Below, in pieces: positions 54,385-63,503 of a stretch of DNA of 64,000 nucleotides. A program made the translations under genes and the position numbers. The DNA is from WRGT01 sp942493035 (lineage in GTDB: Bacteria; Spirochaetota; UBA4802; UBA5550), in the NCBI GenBank assembly GCA_942493035.1, contig OW818666.1:4712001-4776000 (forward strand). The letters are read 5' to 3'. The notes under the pieces were generated by a model. The model had not been told where the DNA came from. It did not search any database and saw nothing but the letters and a program-made list of their open reading frames with translations. Position 1 is the first letter of the stretch, and every line of letters starts with the position of its first letter.

Positions 54385-54402
54385 TGAATGGTCGGTCATT
54401 GT
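54385..54402. promoter_or_regulatory. Possible TetR-family operator upstream of nif
   Basis: TGAATGGTCGGTCATTGT shows AATG / CATT half-sites around a 6-base core (AATG-N2-C-G-N2-CATT), like operators of TetR-family regulators. No TetR gene is in the window. Confidence 0.25.
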
Positions 54403-54543
54403 ATTTTTTTATCATCTTCTCTCCTCTATGCAATAGCAAAAAGAAAAATTTAATACATATTTAATTCTGCATTTATATCTTTTTTCTCCAACTTCACCAA
54501 TATTTCAAATCTTTTTCGATTATGATCCTCCATCCCCGGATGT

Positions 54544-54559
54544 TGGCACGGTTAATGCA
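54544..54559 (+). promoter_or_regulatory. Sigma-54 promoter of the nif operon
   Basis: TGGCACGGTTAATGCA matches the -24/-12 consensus TGGCACG-N4-TTGCA except A for the first T of TTGC; GG and GC are correctly spaced. It lies 50 bases before the nifH start. A NifA-type TGT-N10-ACA site was not found by eye upstream. Confidence 0.85.
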
Positions 54560-54608
54560 TCATATATCTTTATCACAAATACAATAAATAGATAGAGGAG
54601 AAATTTTG

Positions 54609-55433
54609 ATGAGGAAGATAGCGATTTATGGTAAGGGGGGCATCGGAAAGTCAACAACAACGCAGAATACCGTGGCCGCTCTTGCGGAGGCTGGAAAAAG
54701 TGTAATGATTGTAGGGTGTGATCCAAAGGCCGATTCAACAAGACTTATACTCGGCGGTCTTGTGCAGCAGACAGTTCTTGATACCCTCCGTACTGAAGGT
54801 GAGGATCTGCTGTTAGAGGATGTGGTTAAGCCCGGTTTTAAATCAGTTAAATGTGTTGAATCGGGTGGACCTGAGCCGGGAGTAGGGTGCGCAGGAAGGG
54901 GGATTATTACTTCAATTAACCTTCTTGAGCAACTGGGCGCGTATTCCGGAGACAATGAACTCGATTATGTATTCTATGATGTTCTTGGCGATGTTGTCTG
55001 CGGCGGGTTTGCAATGCCGATCCGTGATGGTAAAGCTGAAGAGATATATATAGTGGTGTCGGGTGAGATGATGGCGATGTATGCGGCAAACAATATCTGC
55101 AAGGGTATTGTAAAGTTTGCCGAGTCGGGAGTTGTAAGATTGGGGGGACTGATCTGTAACAGCAGAAATGTAGATAATGAGAGAGATCTTATTGAAGCTC
55201 TTGCTGATAAACTCGGGACCCAGATGATTCATTTTGTTCCAAGAGACAATTTTGTACAGCGGGCGGAGATTAACAGAAAAACTGTTATTGAATTTGATCC
55301 GTCTGTTAATCAGGCCGAGGAGTACCGGATGCTGAGCCGGAAAATTGACGCTAATACGAATTTCGTTGTGCCTACTCCGCTTGAGACTGATGAACTTGAG
55401 GCTCTGCTTATAAAATACGGCATAGGCATGTAA
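54609..55433 (+). CDS. nifH: Nitrogenase iron protein NifH
   Basis: 274 residues from the ATG at 54609 (MRKIAIYGKGGIGKST); GAGGAG lies nine bases upstream, and a TTG one codon earlier is less likely. Walker A is GKGGIGKST, the cluster cysteines lie in GVGCAGRGIIT and DVVCGGFAMP, and the arginine that can be ADP-ribosylated is present in CAGRGI. It delivers electrons to NifDK with ATP hydrolysis. It is the first gene of the operon behind the sigma-54 promoter. The sequence and the nifI1-nifI2 arrangement place it with group II/III nitrogenases of anaerobes. Confidence 0.97.
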   Translation: MRKIAIYGKGGIGKSTTTQNTVAALAEAGKSVMIVGCDPKADSTRLILGGLVQQTVLDTLRTEGEDLLLEDVVKPGFKSVKCVESGGPEPGVGCAGRGIITSINLLEQLGAYSGDNELDYVFYDVLGDVVCGGFAMPIRDGKAEEIYIVVSGEMMAMYAANNICKGIVKFAESGVVRLGGLICNSRNVDNERDLIEALADKLGTQMIHFVPRDNFVQRAEINRKTVIEFDPSVNQAEEYRMLSRKIDANTNFVVPTPLETDELEALLIKYGIGM

Positions 55434-55456
55434 TAAAATAATACGAGGATAATAAT

Positions 55457-55810
55457 ATGATAATGATACGCGCGATAATAAGACCTGAAAAAGTTGACGC
55501 AGTGATGGAGAAGCTCATGGCGGAGGGTTTCCCTTCAGTTACAAAAATGAATGTGTCAGGAAGAGGGAAACAGCGTGGTGTAAAAATCGGGGATGTAACT
55601 TATGACGAGATACCGAAGGAGATGCTCATGTTTGTTGTTCCCGATAGCGACAGGGATTTTGTTGTTAAAAGCGTAATATCAGCAGCGAGAACCGGCGAGA
55701 AGGGCGCGTTCGGTGACGGCAAGATATTTGTTTCCCCTGTTGAGGAGGTTTACACCGTGAGCTCCGGAGTTAAAGAAACATCGGATGGGATTCAGGGAGC
55801 TGCTGTATGA
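55457..55810 (+). CDS. nifI1: Nitrogenase PII-type regulator NifI1
   Basis: 117 residues of the PII (GlnB) fold: MIRAIIRPEKVDAVMEKLMAEGFPSVTKMNVSGRGKQ at the N-terminus and a C-terminal GDGKIFVSPVEEVYTVSSG. The T-loop lacks the uridylylated tyrosine context of GlnB. In methanogens NifI1 and NifI2 together bind nitrogenase and switch it off by 2-oxoglutarate/ammonium sensing; the same is expected here. It overlaps nifI2 by four bases. Confidence 0.93.
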   Translation: MIMIRAIIRPEKVDAVMEKLMAEGFPSVTKMNVSGRGKQRGVKIGDVTYDEIPKEMLMFVVPDSDRDFVVKSVISAARTGEKGAFGDGKIFVSPVEEVYTVSSGVKETSDGIQGAAV

Positions 55811-56187
55811 AAGAGGTAATGGCTGTTATACGGATGAACATGATGAATAAAACCAAAAAGGCTCTGACAGAGGCAGGTATATCTTCAATGCACGCCCGTG
55901 AGTGTCTTGGACGGGGAAAGGGTCTGGTAGATTTTAATGTACTTCGCGGAGCGGAGCAGGGATATGAAGAGGCTATATCTTTGCTCGGGAATAGCCAGCG
56001 TCTTGTTCCGAAAAGAATGATTTCGATGATAGTTCCTGATGATCTTGTAGATAAAATAGTTTCGACTGTTATTGAAACGAATCAGACAGGGAAATCCGGC
56101 GATGGAAAGATATTTATTATGCCGGTATCAGAGTCATACAGAGTCCGGACAGGGGAGAGAGGGAATGATACGCTTGATGAAGTATAA
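55807..56187 (+). CDS. nifI2: Nitrogenase PII-type regulator NifI2
   Basis: 126 residues, second PII paralogue: MAVIRMNMMNKTKKALTEAGISS, a divergent T-loop, and GDGKIFIMPVSESYRVRTGE. It starts inside the nifI1 stop (ATGA) and acts with NifI1 in post-translational control of NifDK. AGAGG lies within the nifI1 end just before the start. Confidence 0.93.
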   Translation: MKEVMAVIRMNMMNKTKKALTEAGISSMHARECLGRGKGLVDFNVLRGAEQGYEEAISLLGNSQRLVPKRMISMIVPDDLVDKIVSTVIETNQTGKSGDGKIFIMPVSESYRVRTGERGNDTLDEV

Positions 56188-56217
56188 GTTCAAAACAGTA
56201 ATACCAGGAGCTGAATT

Positions 56218-57867
56218 ATGAGCAAGACAAATTATATACCAGTTAAGGAAATAAGCGCAGCCGGTGTCAGGGAGGCTATACTGAATAAGTATCCTGCAAA
56301 AGTCGGGAAGAAACGTGCAAAACAGCTTATTTTAAACAAGGTTGAAAATGGAGACCAGGTACCGGAGATATTGGCCAATGCACGGACAATCCCTGGGATA
56401 CTAACCATGCGGGGCTGTGCATATGCAGGATGCAAGGGTGTTGTCCTTGGTCCAACGAGAGACATTCTTCAGATTACTCATGGTCCCATAGGCTGCGGTT
56501 TTTACAGCTGGCTCACAAGAAGAAATCAGACCAGGCCTGAAAGTTTAACGGCCACAAATTTTATGCCATACGCGATGTCTACAGATCTTCAGGAAGAGGA
56601 GATAATTTTCGGAGGGGAAAAGAAACTTAAGAAAGCGATAGAAGAAGCAATTGAAATTTTTCATCCAAAGGCAATAGGAATTTTCTCAACATGTCCGGTA
56701 GGGCTTATCGGGGATGATGTTCATGCCGTTGCACGCGAGATGGAGGCTAAGTATCCTGAAGTGAATATTTTCGGTTTTTCATGTGAAGGATACAAAGGTG
56801 TAAGTCAGTCTGCCGGTCATCATGTTGCCAATAATAAAGTTTTTACCGATGTTGTCGGCCAGATAGAGATGAGAAAAGAGGGGAAGTATATCGTAAACAT
56901 TCTGGGTGAGTATAACATTGGCGGTGATGCTTTTGAGATCGAAAGGATTATGGATCTTTGCGGGATTACGCTTCATTCAACATTCAGCGGAAATTCGGTT
57001 TATGAGGAGTTTGCAAGCGCGCAGAATGCGGATCTTAATGTTGTCATGTGTCACCGCTCAATAAACTATATGGCCGAGATGATGGAGAAGAAGTATGGTA
57101 TTCCCTGGTTCAAGGTTAATTTTGTCGGCGCTGATGCTACGGCGAAGTCTCTCAGGAAGATGGCTGTTTACTTCGGTGATGCTGAACTGATTGAAAGAGT
57201 TGAGAAGGTAATCGAAGCGGAACTTGTCGCTGTTGCAAAGGCTCAGAAAGAGGTAAGGCCGAGATGTGAAGGGAAGAGGGCGATGCTGTTTGTAGGTGGT
57301 TCACGGGCCCATCATTATCAGGAACTTTTTAAAGAGATTGGGATGGAGACAATATCGGCAGGATATGAATTTGCGCATCGTGATGATTATGAAGGAAGAA
57401 AAGTTATACCTGGCATTGTTGTTGATGCTGATTCAAGGAACATCGAAGAGCTTAAAGTAACTGAAGACGATAAGCTTTATCGTCCAAGGAAGAGTCAGGA
57501 GGAGATGGAAGCGCTTGAATCAAAGGGTTTCACCTTTAATGATTACAACGGTATGATGACAGAAATGAAGGATAATTCTCTGATCATAGATGACCTGAAT
57601 CATTATGAAACTGAAATTCTCATTGAAAAATACAAGCCTGATATTTTCTGCGCCGGGATCAAAGAGAAATATGTAGTTCAAAAAGGGGGAATTCCCATGA
57701 AGCAGCTTCACAGCTATGATTATAGCGGACCTTACGCGGGATTTATCGGAGCAGTAAATTTTTATTACGAGATAGACCGTATGGTTAATACAAAAATATT
57801 CAGTCTGGTAAAAGCTCCGTGGCAGAAGAATCCGGAACTTACCGGAAGCTATAACTGGAACAGATAG
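56218..57867 (+). CDS. nifD: Nitrogenase molybdenum-iron protein alpha chain NifD
   Basis: 549 residues, the long form of anaerobes. P-cluster cysteines are in MRGCAYAGCKGVVLGP, HGPIGCGFYSW and STCPVGLIGDD. The FeMo-cofactor cysteine lies in LNVVMCHRSINYM and the cofactor histidine in LHSYDYSGPYAGF, so all active-site ligands are intact and the protein should be a real nitrogenase, not a NifD homologue. CAGGAG precedes the ATG. An extra cysteine in AYAGCKG is usual in this group. Confidence 0.96.
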   Translation: MSKTNYIPVKEISAAGVREAILNKYPAKVGKKRAKQLILNKVENGDQVPEILANARTIPGILTMRGCAYAGCKGVVLGPTRDILQITHGPIGCGFYSWLTRRNQTRPESLTATNFMPYAMSTDLQEEEIIFGGEKKLKKAIEEAIEIFHPKAIGIFSTCPVGLIGDDVHAVAREMEAKYPEVNIFGFSCEGYKGVSQSAGHHVANNKVFTDVVGQIEMRKEGKYIVNILGEYNIGGDAFEIERIMDLCGITLHSTFSGNSVYEEFASAQNADLNVVMCHRSINYMAEMMEKKYGIPWFKVNFVGADATAKSLRKMAVYFGDAELIERVEKVIEAELVAVAKAQKEVRPRCEGKRAMLFVGGSRAHHYQELFKEIGMETISAGYEFAHRDDYEGRKVIPGIVVDADSRNIEELKVTEDDKLYRPRKSQEEMEALESKGFTFNDYNGMMTEMKDNSLIIDDLNHYETEILIEKYKPDIFCAGIKEKYVVQKGGIPMKQLHSYDYSGPYAGFIGAVNFYYEIDRMVNTKIFSLVKAPWQKNPELTGSYNWNR

Positions 57868-57876
57868 GGGGAACCA

Positions 57877-59253
57877 ATGCTGCTTAGACATACAACAGAA
57901 AATATAATTCAGCGTAGTGCACTTACGATTAATCCGGCTAAAACATGCCAGCCCGTGGGTGCCATGTATGCGGCGCTGGGAATAAGCGGATGCATGCCGC
58001 ACAGTCATGGATCACAAGGGTGCTGTTCTTATCACAGGAGTGCGCTTACGAGACATTATAAAGAACCGGTAATGGCTACAACCAGTTCATTTACTGAAGG
58101 TGCATCAGTTTTCGGTGGTCAGGCGAATCTTCTGGAATCGATTAATAACATATTTGCCATGTATGATCCGGAAATTATCGCCGTTCATACAACATGTCTT
58201 TCCGAGGTTATTGGAGATGATCTGAACCAGATCATACAGAAGGCGAAAGTTGATGGAAAGATCCCGGCTGATAAAACTGTAATTCATACTAATACACCAA
58301 GTTTTAAAGGCTCTCACGTCACAGGGTTTTCAAATATGACTGCGTCGATGGTTCAGTATTTTTCAGAGAGTACCGGATCAAAGACTAATAGAATTAATAT
58401 AATACCCGGTTTTGTCGAGCCCTCTGACATGGCTGAGATTAAACGTCTCGCGTCGGAGATGGGTGTGGCAATCACAATGTTTCCAGATACTTCGGGTGTA
58501 GTAAACGGTCCAATGGATGGAAAATTTCATATGTATCCGAAGGGCGGAGCTTCGGCGGAAAGTATTAAAAATGCAGGCGACAGCAGTTTAACAATTGCTC
58601 TGGGGAGTGTTGCCTCCTCACAGGGCGCTAAAGCTCTTGATACAAAATGCAAGGTTCCATTTGAAATTCTTGAGCTCCCCATTGGTCTAAAGGCAACGGA
58701 TCTGTTTATTGATCTGATGAGAAGAAAAGGTGGCGGTCAGGTTTCTGACTCAATAATGGAAGAGAGAGGTCAGCTTCTCGATGTAATGACAGATATGCAT
58801 CAGTATTTTTACAGAAAGAAGGCAGCTCTTATGGGTGACCCGGATCATCTTGAGTCAATTGCGGGTTTTTTGACAGATCTTGATATGAAGATAACCTGTG
58901 TTGTAACCGGGACTCCTGCGGGACCGAAGTTTGAAAGCAGGATAAGGGAACTTACCGGTCCTGATACAATTATAAAGAGCGGCGCGTCTGCTGACCTGTT
59001 TCATTTTCATCAGCTGATAAAAAGAGACAAGCCGGATATTATCTTCGGAAACACATATGTAAAATATATCGCACGTGATGAGGATATTCCCCTGATCAGA
59101 ACCGGTTTCCCGATATATGACAGAGTCGGCCATCAGTATTTTCCGTTAGTAGGATACAAAGGTGGAATAAGACTTCTTGAGAAAATTCTCGATGCATTTC
59201 TTGACCGTCAGGACAGGGATGCGGCTGAAGAGAGCTTTGAACTTGTGATGTGA
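57877..59253 (+). CDS. nifK: Nitrogenase molybdenum-iron protein beta chain NifK
   Basis: 458 residues, the short form without the N-terminal extension of proteobacterial NifK. P-cluster cysteines appear in AKTCQPVGAMYA, HGSQGCCSYHRS and VHTTCLSEVIGDD. It pairs with NifD to form the alpha2-beta2 protein. AGGGGG lies before the start. It starts nine bases after nifD. Confidence 0.95.
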   Translation: MLLRHTTENIIQRSALTINPAKTCQPVGAMYAALGISGCMPHSHGSQGCCSYHRSALTRHYKEPVMATTSSFTEGASVFGGQANLLESINNIFAMYDPEIIAVHTTCLSEVIGDDLNQIIQKAKVDGKIPADKTVIHTNTPSFKGSHVTGFSNMTASMVQYFSESTGSKTNRINIIPGFVEPSDMAEIKRLASEMGVAITMFPDTSGVVNGPMDGKFHMYPKGGASAESIKNAGDSSLTIALGSVASSQGAKALDTKCKVPFEILELPIGLKATDLFIDLMRRKGGGQVSDSIMEERGQLLDVMTDMHQYFYRKKAALMGDPDHLESIAGFLTDLDMKITCVVTGTPAGPKFESRIRELTGPDTIIKSGASADLFHFHQLIKRDKPDIIFGNTYVKYIARDEDIPLIRTGFPIYDRVGHQYFPLVGYKGGIRLLEKILDAFLDRQDRDAAEESFELVM

Positions 59254-59266
59254 TGGAGAAATAATA

Positions 59267-60625
59267 ATGATCACTATTCTCGATGAAAGGAAAAAACAGA
59301 TACTGGAAAACGGCAGAGATAACCGTCCTGTTGAGTGCGGTAAAAAAAGTCTCGCAGGATCTGTGAGTCAGCGTGCCTGCGTATTCTGCGGATCCCGTGT
59401 TGTTCTCTATCCCGTAGCCGACGCGCTTCATCTTGTACACGGACCGCTGGGATGCGCGGCGTACACATGGGATATCCGCGGATCTCTCTCATCCGGTCCG
59501 GAACTCCACAGGATGAGTTTTTCAACTGATCTGCGTGAAGAGGATGTGATCTATGGAGGTGAAAAGAAACTCGCCGCGGCTCTTCGTGAACTGATTGATG
59601 AATACAAACCGAAGGCCGCGTTTGTCTACTCAACATGTATTGTGGGTCTTATCGGCGATGATGTAAATGCAGTCTGCCGGAAGGCTTCTGCTGAAAAGGG
59701 GATACCTGTTATCCCTGTACATTCAGAGGGATTCCGCGGGACAAAGAAGGACGGTTATGCAGCAGCGTGTGATGCCATTTCGACACTTGTGGGTACATCC
59801 GATGAACCCTCAACCAGTGAGTTTTCCATAAACATTCTGGGAGATTTTAACATCGCCGGAGAGACATGGATTATCCGCAAGTATTACGAGGAGATGGGGG
59901 TAAAGGTGATTTCATGCATCACCGGGGATGGACGTGTGGACGATATTAAACGGGCTCATCATGCATCTCTTAATGTTGTGCAGTGTTCCGGTTCAATGAC
60001 TCATCTGGCTAAACAGATGAGCCGTGATTATGGGGTCCCATTTGTCAGGGTTTCCTACTTTGGTCTGGAGGATATGTCCCAGGCTCTTTATGATGTGGCA
60101 AAATATTCAGGATCGGAGGAGATGATAAAGATAACCGGTGAGATTGTTAAGCGTGAAGTCGCGGCGGTGTACCCTGAACTTAAAAAGATAAAAGAGGACT
60201 TAAACGGGAAACGGGCTGCTGTTTATGTTGGAGGGTCCTTCAAGGCTTTCTCGCTGGTAAAAGCGCTTCGCCATATCGGTATGTCTGTTTCGGTTGTCGG
60301 ATCACAGACCGGTTCACCTGAGGATTATGAATATCTGAAAGAGATATGTGATGAGGGGACGATTATTGTTGATGATACCAATCCGCTGGAGCTTTCAAGA
60401 TTTATGGATGAGAAGAGTGTGGATCTCCTTATCGGAGGGGTGAAAGAACGCCCTATTGCGTATAAAACAGGTGTAGCATTCTGTGATCATAATCATGAGA
60501 GAAAGATACCTCTGGCCGGATTTGAAGGGATGCTTCATTTTGCACGGGAGGTCCATCTATCGGTGATGAGTCCCGTATGGAGATTCTCTCCGGCATATAT
60601 GGCAAGGAAGGGACTAAATGAATAA
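59267..60625 (+). CDS. nifE: FeMo-cofactor scaffold protein NifE
   Basis: 452 residues, NifD-like: CVFCGSRVVLYPVADALHL, HGPLGCAAYTWDIRG, STCIVGLIGDD and the cofactor cysteine in LNVVQCSGSMTHL. With NifN it forms the scaffold on which the NifB cofactor is matured with molybdenum and homocitrate. It starts 13 bases after nifK and overlaps nifN by eight bases. The FeMo-cofactor histidine context differs from NifD, as expected for NifE. Confidence 0.93.
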   Translation: MITILDERKKQILENGRDNRPVECGKKSLAGSVSQRACVFCGSRVVLYPVADALHLVHGPLGCAAYTWDIRGSLSSGPELHRMSFSTDLREEDVIYGGEKKLAAALRELIDEYKPKAAFVYSTCIVGLIGDDVNAVCRKASAEKGIPVIPVHSEGFRGTKKDGYAAACDAISTLVGTSDEPSTSEFSINILGDFNIAGETWIIRKYYEEMGVKVISCITGDGRVDDIKRAHHASLNVVQCSGSMTHLAKQMSRDYGVPFVRVSYFGLEDMSQALYDVAKYSGSEEMIKITGEIVKREVAAVYPELKKIKEDLNGKRAAVYVGGSFKAFSLVKALRHIGMSVSVVGSQTGSPEDYEYLKEICDEGTIIVDDTNPLELSRFMDEKSVDLLIGGVKERPIAYKTGVAFCDHNHERKIPLAGFEGMLHFAREVHLSVMSPVWRFSPAYMARKGLNE

Positions 60626-61979
60626 GACAGCCCTGTCGGGGAAAACAAATTTTACTTCAACAAGAAACGCCTGTGCACTCTGCGCGCCCCTTGGTGCTTC
60701 GCTTGCATTCAGAGGGATTGAAAACTGTATCCCTCTTGTTCACGGGTCGCAGGGGTGCTCTACTTATATACGTCGTTATATCATAAGCCATTTCCGCGAG
60801 CCTATCGATATAGCTTCATCAAATTTTACGGAAGAGTCAGCGGTTTTCGGCGGATGTGAAAATCTTAAAAGCGCGCTTGATAACGTTATCCGTCAGTATG
60901 CTCCCTCTATGGTTGGGGTTGCCTCGACATGTTTATCGGAGACTATCGGTGATGATGTGCCGGGCGCTCTGCGCGAATATATTGCTGCGGGACGAGGTTT
61001 CGGTACTCCCGTTGTACAGGTATCAACTCCAAGCTACAAGGGGACGCATGCAGAGGGATTTAGATCTGCAGTGAGAAGTGTTGTGGAGACTCTGGCAGAG
61101 GGAGGAGAGTGCGATGGGAGTGTAAACATCTTTCCGCCCATTGTATCCCCGGAGGATTTGCGTCATCTGAAAGAGATTACTTATGATTTAGGGATCAGAG
61201 GTGTTATAGTGCCGGATTATTCCGAGTCACTTGACGGTTCAGTATGGGACAGTTATGAAAAACTTCCTCGGGGGGGGACTTCTCTAAAATCAATAAAGAA
61301 CATGGGGAGGAGTTCGGCCTCCATTGAGCTTGGTCTTTCAGTTCAGTCGGGAATGAGTGCCGGGAGATATCTTGAGGATAAATTCGGCGGTAAGTTTTAC
61401 TCTACGGCATTACCTCTCGGTATTGACGCATGCGACAGTTTTTTTTCAATATTAAGTAAAGTGAGCGGAAATCCTGTGCCGGAAAAATATATCAGAGAGC
61501 GGGGAAGGTTAGCAGATGCATACATCGACGCGCATAAATATCTTTCAGGTGTACGCGCAGTTGTTTATGGCGAACCGGATATAGCTTCAGGTATTTCATC
61601 TTTTCTCAATGAGACAGGTATAAAGACAGTACTCTGCGCAACGGGTTCCCGCGGGATGTCTGCAGGTTTCAGTTCATCTCTCCCTTCGGTTGAGGGTGTG
61701 AACTGCAGTATAGCCGATGATACAGATTTCGCATCTATGCTGGAACAGTGCAGTGAACTTAAACCTGACATTATAATCGGAAGCAGCAAGGGTTACTACA
61801 TCTCAAAACAGCTTGGCATACCCCTTGTGCGGGCGGGCTTCCCTGTTCATGACAGGTTCGGCGCCCAGAGGCTGATGCTCTGCGGATACAAAGGGACCAT
61901 GCAGCTTTTTGACAGCATAGTCAACGCGGTGATGGAGCATAAACAGAATTCAAGTGATATCGGATACAGTTATATATAG
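60618..61979 (+). CDS. nifN: FeMo-cofactor scaffold protein NifN
   Basis: 453 residues, NifK-like: CALCAPLGASLAFRGI, HGSQGCSTYIRRYI and STCLSETIGDDV hold the cluster. It begins eight bases before the end of nifE, so the pair is translated together in equal amounts. No fusion to NifB or NifX is present; NifB is encoded separately, twelve bases on. Confidence 0.92.
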   Translation: MNKTALSGKTNFTSTRNACALCAPLGASLAFRGIENCIPLVHGSQGCSTYIRRYIISHFREPIDIASSNFTEESAVFGGCENLKSALDNVIRQYAPSMVGVASTCLSETIGDDVPGALREYIAAGRGFGTPVVQVSTPSYKGTHAEGFRSAVRSVVETLAEGGECDGSVNIFPPIVSPEDLRHLKEITYDLGIRGVIVPDYSESLDGSVWDSYEKLPRGGTSLKSIKNMGRSSASIELGLSVQSGMSAGRYLEDKFGGKFYSTALPLGIDACDSFFSILSKVSGNPVPEKYIRERGRLADAYIDAHKYLSGVRAVVYGEPDIASGISSFLNETGIKTVLCATGSRGMSAGFSSSLPSVEGVNCSIADDTDFASMLEQCSELKPDIIIGSSKGYYISKQLGIPLVRAGFPVHDRFGAQRLMLCGYKGTMQLFDSIVNAVMEHKQNSSDIGYSYI

Positions 61980-61990
61980 GAGAGTATTTT

Positions 61991-63250
61991 ATGAGTTTCA
62001 GGGACCATCCATGCTTTAGCGAAAAGGGGCAGCATACAACAGGGAGAATCCATCTCCCGGTAGCACCGAAGTGTAATATACAGTGCAATTTCTGCGACAG
62101 AAAATTTGACTGCGTCAATGAGTCCCGTCCGGGAGTTACAAGCAGCATACTCACTCCGCGGCAGGCTGCTGACTATCTCGAACAGGTGATTGAAAAGATT
62201 CCGGCCATTGCTGTTGCAGGGATTGCCGGGCCCGGTGATCCTCTTGCAAATGCAGATGAGACTCTGGATACATTCCGTCTGGTTAGAGAACGTTTCCCTG
62301 ACCTCCATCTCTGCATGGCTACCAACGGACTTGAACTTGAAAAATACGCGGAGGATATAGCTTCTGTCGGAGTGAACCATCTGACAGTAACTGTAAATGC
62401 AGTTGATCCGGAAATCGGAAGTAAAATTTACTCCTGGGTGCGCTTTGATAAACGGCCGAGAAGGGGAGTCGAGGGGGCCGAACTTTTACTGGAGAAGCAG
62501 AAGAGCGGCATACTTAAACTGAAAAAATACGGAGTTACCGTTAAGATCAATACCGTGGTAATCCCCGGTGTGAACGATCATCACGTGTCGGATGTATCGC
62601 GTGAGATGTCACTACTGGGTGCGGATGTTCATAACTGTATGCCTCTTTACAGTGTAGAGGGTACACCATTCGAGGGACTAACACCGGTTTCCGCTTCTGA
62701 GATGAAATCTATCAGAGAGTCGGCATCGCGTTATCTTTCCCAGATGAGCCATTGCCGTCGATGCAGAGCAGACGCAGCCGGAATGCTGGGGGAATCAAAT
62801 CCTGATGAGATAGTAAAACTGCTTAATGATGCCTCCACATGGAAGTACGAGTCCGACAGGCCATTCGTTGCTGTTGCAACAATGGAGGGAATTTTCGTAA
62901 ATCAGCATCTTGGAGAAGCTGATGATCTGTGGATATTTTCTTCAACGGATAAAGGTATAGCTCTTGTAGAGAGAAGAAAGACTCCGCCGTCCGGCAGTGG
63001 ACCTGACCGGTGGAACGATATGGCTGATATACTCCATGACTGCAGAGCTGTACTTGTAAGCGGTTCAGGTGAATCTCCGGTAAAGGTTCTGGAATCACGG
63101 GGAATACATGTTATCACCATGGAAGGTCTGGCGGAGGACGGGATGAATTCAATATTCTCCGGCAAAGATGTACCATCAATACTTCTACGTACTCCTGGGA
63201 AGTGCGGTATCGGAAGTTCATGCGGCGGAACAGGGATGGGGTGCGGGTGA
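61991..63250 (+). CDS. nifB: NifB radical SAM protein with NifX-like C-terminal domain
   Basis: 419 residues. Radical SAM core (about 15-265) with the cluster motif PKCNIQCNFCDRKFDC and GIAGPGDPLAN; it makes the [8Fe-9S-C] cofactor core. Residues about 290-395 form a NifX/dinitrogenase-accessory domain (VAVATMEGIFVNQHLGEADDL). The last residues are CGIGSSCGGTGMGCG, a Cys/Gly-rich tail. It starts twelve bases after nifN and ends the main nif cluster. No nifV (homocitrate synthase) is adjacent. Confidence 0.94.
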   Translation: MSFRDHPCFSEKGQHTTGRIHLPVAPKCNIQCNFCDRKFDCVNESRPGVTSSILTPRQAADYLEQVIEKIPAIAVAGIAGPGDPLANADETLDTFRLVRERFPDLHLCMATNGLELEKYAEDIASVGVNHLTVTVNAVDPEIGSKIYSWVRFDKRPRRGVEGAELLLEKQKSGILKLKKYGVTVKINTVVIPGVNDHHVSDVSREMSLLGADVHNCMPLYSVEGTPFEGLTPVSASEMKSIRESASRYLSQMSHCRRCRADAAGMLGESNPDEIVKLLNDASTWKYESDRPFVAVATMEGIFVNQHLGEADDLWIFSSTDKGIALVERRKTPPSGSGPDRWNDMADILHDCRAVLVSGSGESPVKVLESRGIHVITMEGLAEDGMNSIFSGKDVPSILLRTPGKCGIGSSCGGTGMGCG

Positions 63251-63289
63251 GGGGCCGTCTCAATTCCGATCTCCCGGACATCAACCTGC

Positions 63290-63410
63290 GGCCCCCCAAA
63301 CCCCCCGGAGGGGGGCTTAAAAGAATGTTATTGAAAGGCTGTGTTTTGTAAAACTATTTTGATTTCAAAATCTGAAGTCCCCCTCCGGGGGGTTGGGGGG
63401 CCGGGGGATT
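63290..63410. repeat. C-tract/G-tract inverted repeat
   Basis: GGCCCCCCAAACCCCCCGGA (from 63290) faces TCCGGGGGGTTGGGGGGCC (to 63402), with CCGGGGGATTTAGGGGGCCG as a further unit. It separates nifB from the ferredoxin gene and may serve as the nif operon end. Confidence 0.6.
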
Positions 63411-63503
63411 TAGGGGGCCGGGAAGTTCGGGGTATGGTCAATTTGAAGTGGAATGGATTTAATTTTTAAGTAAGTAATATAACAGTAATATAGGAGAACA
63501 AAA

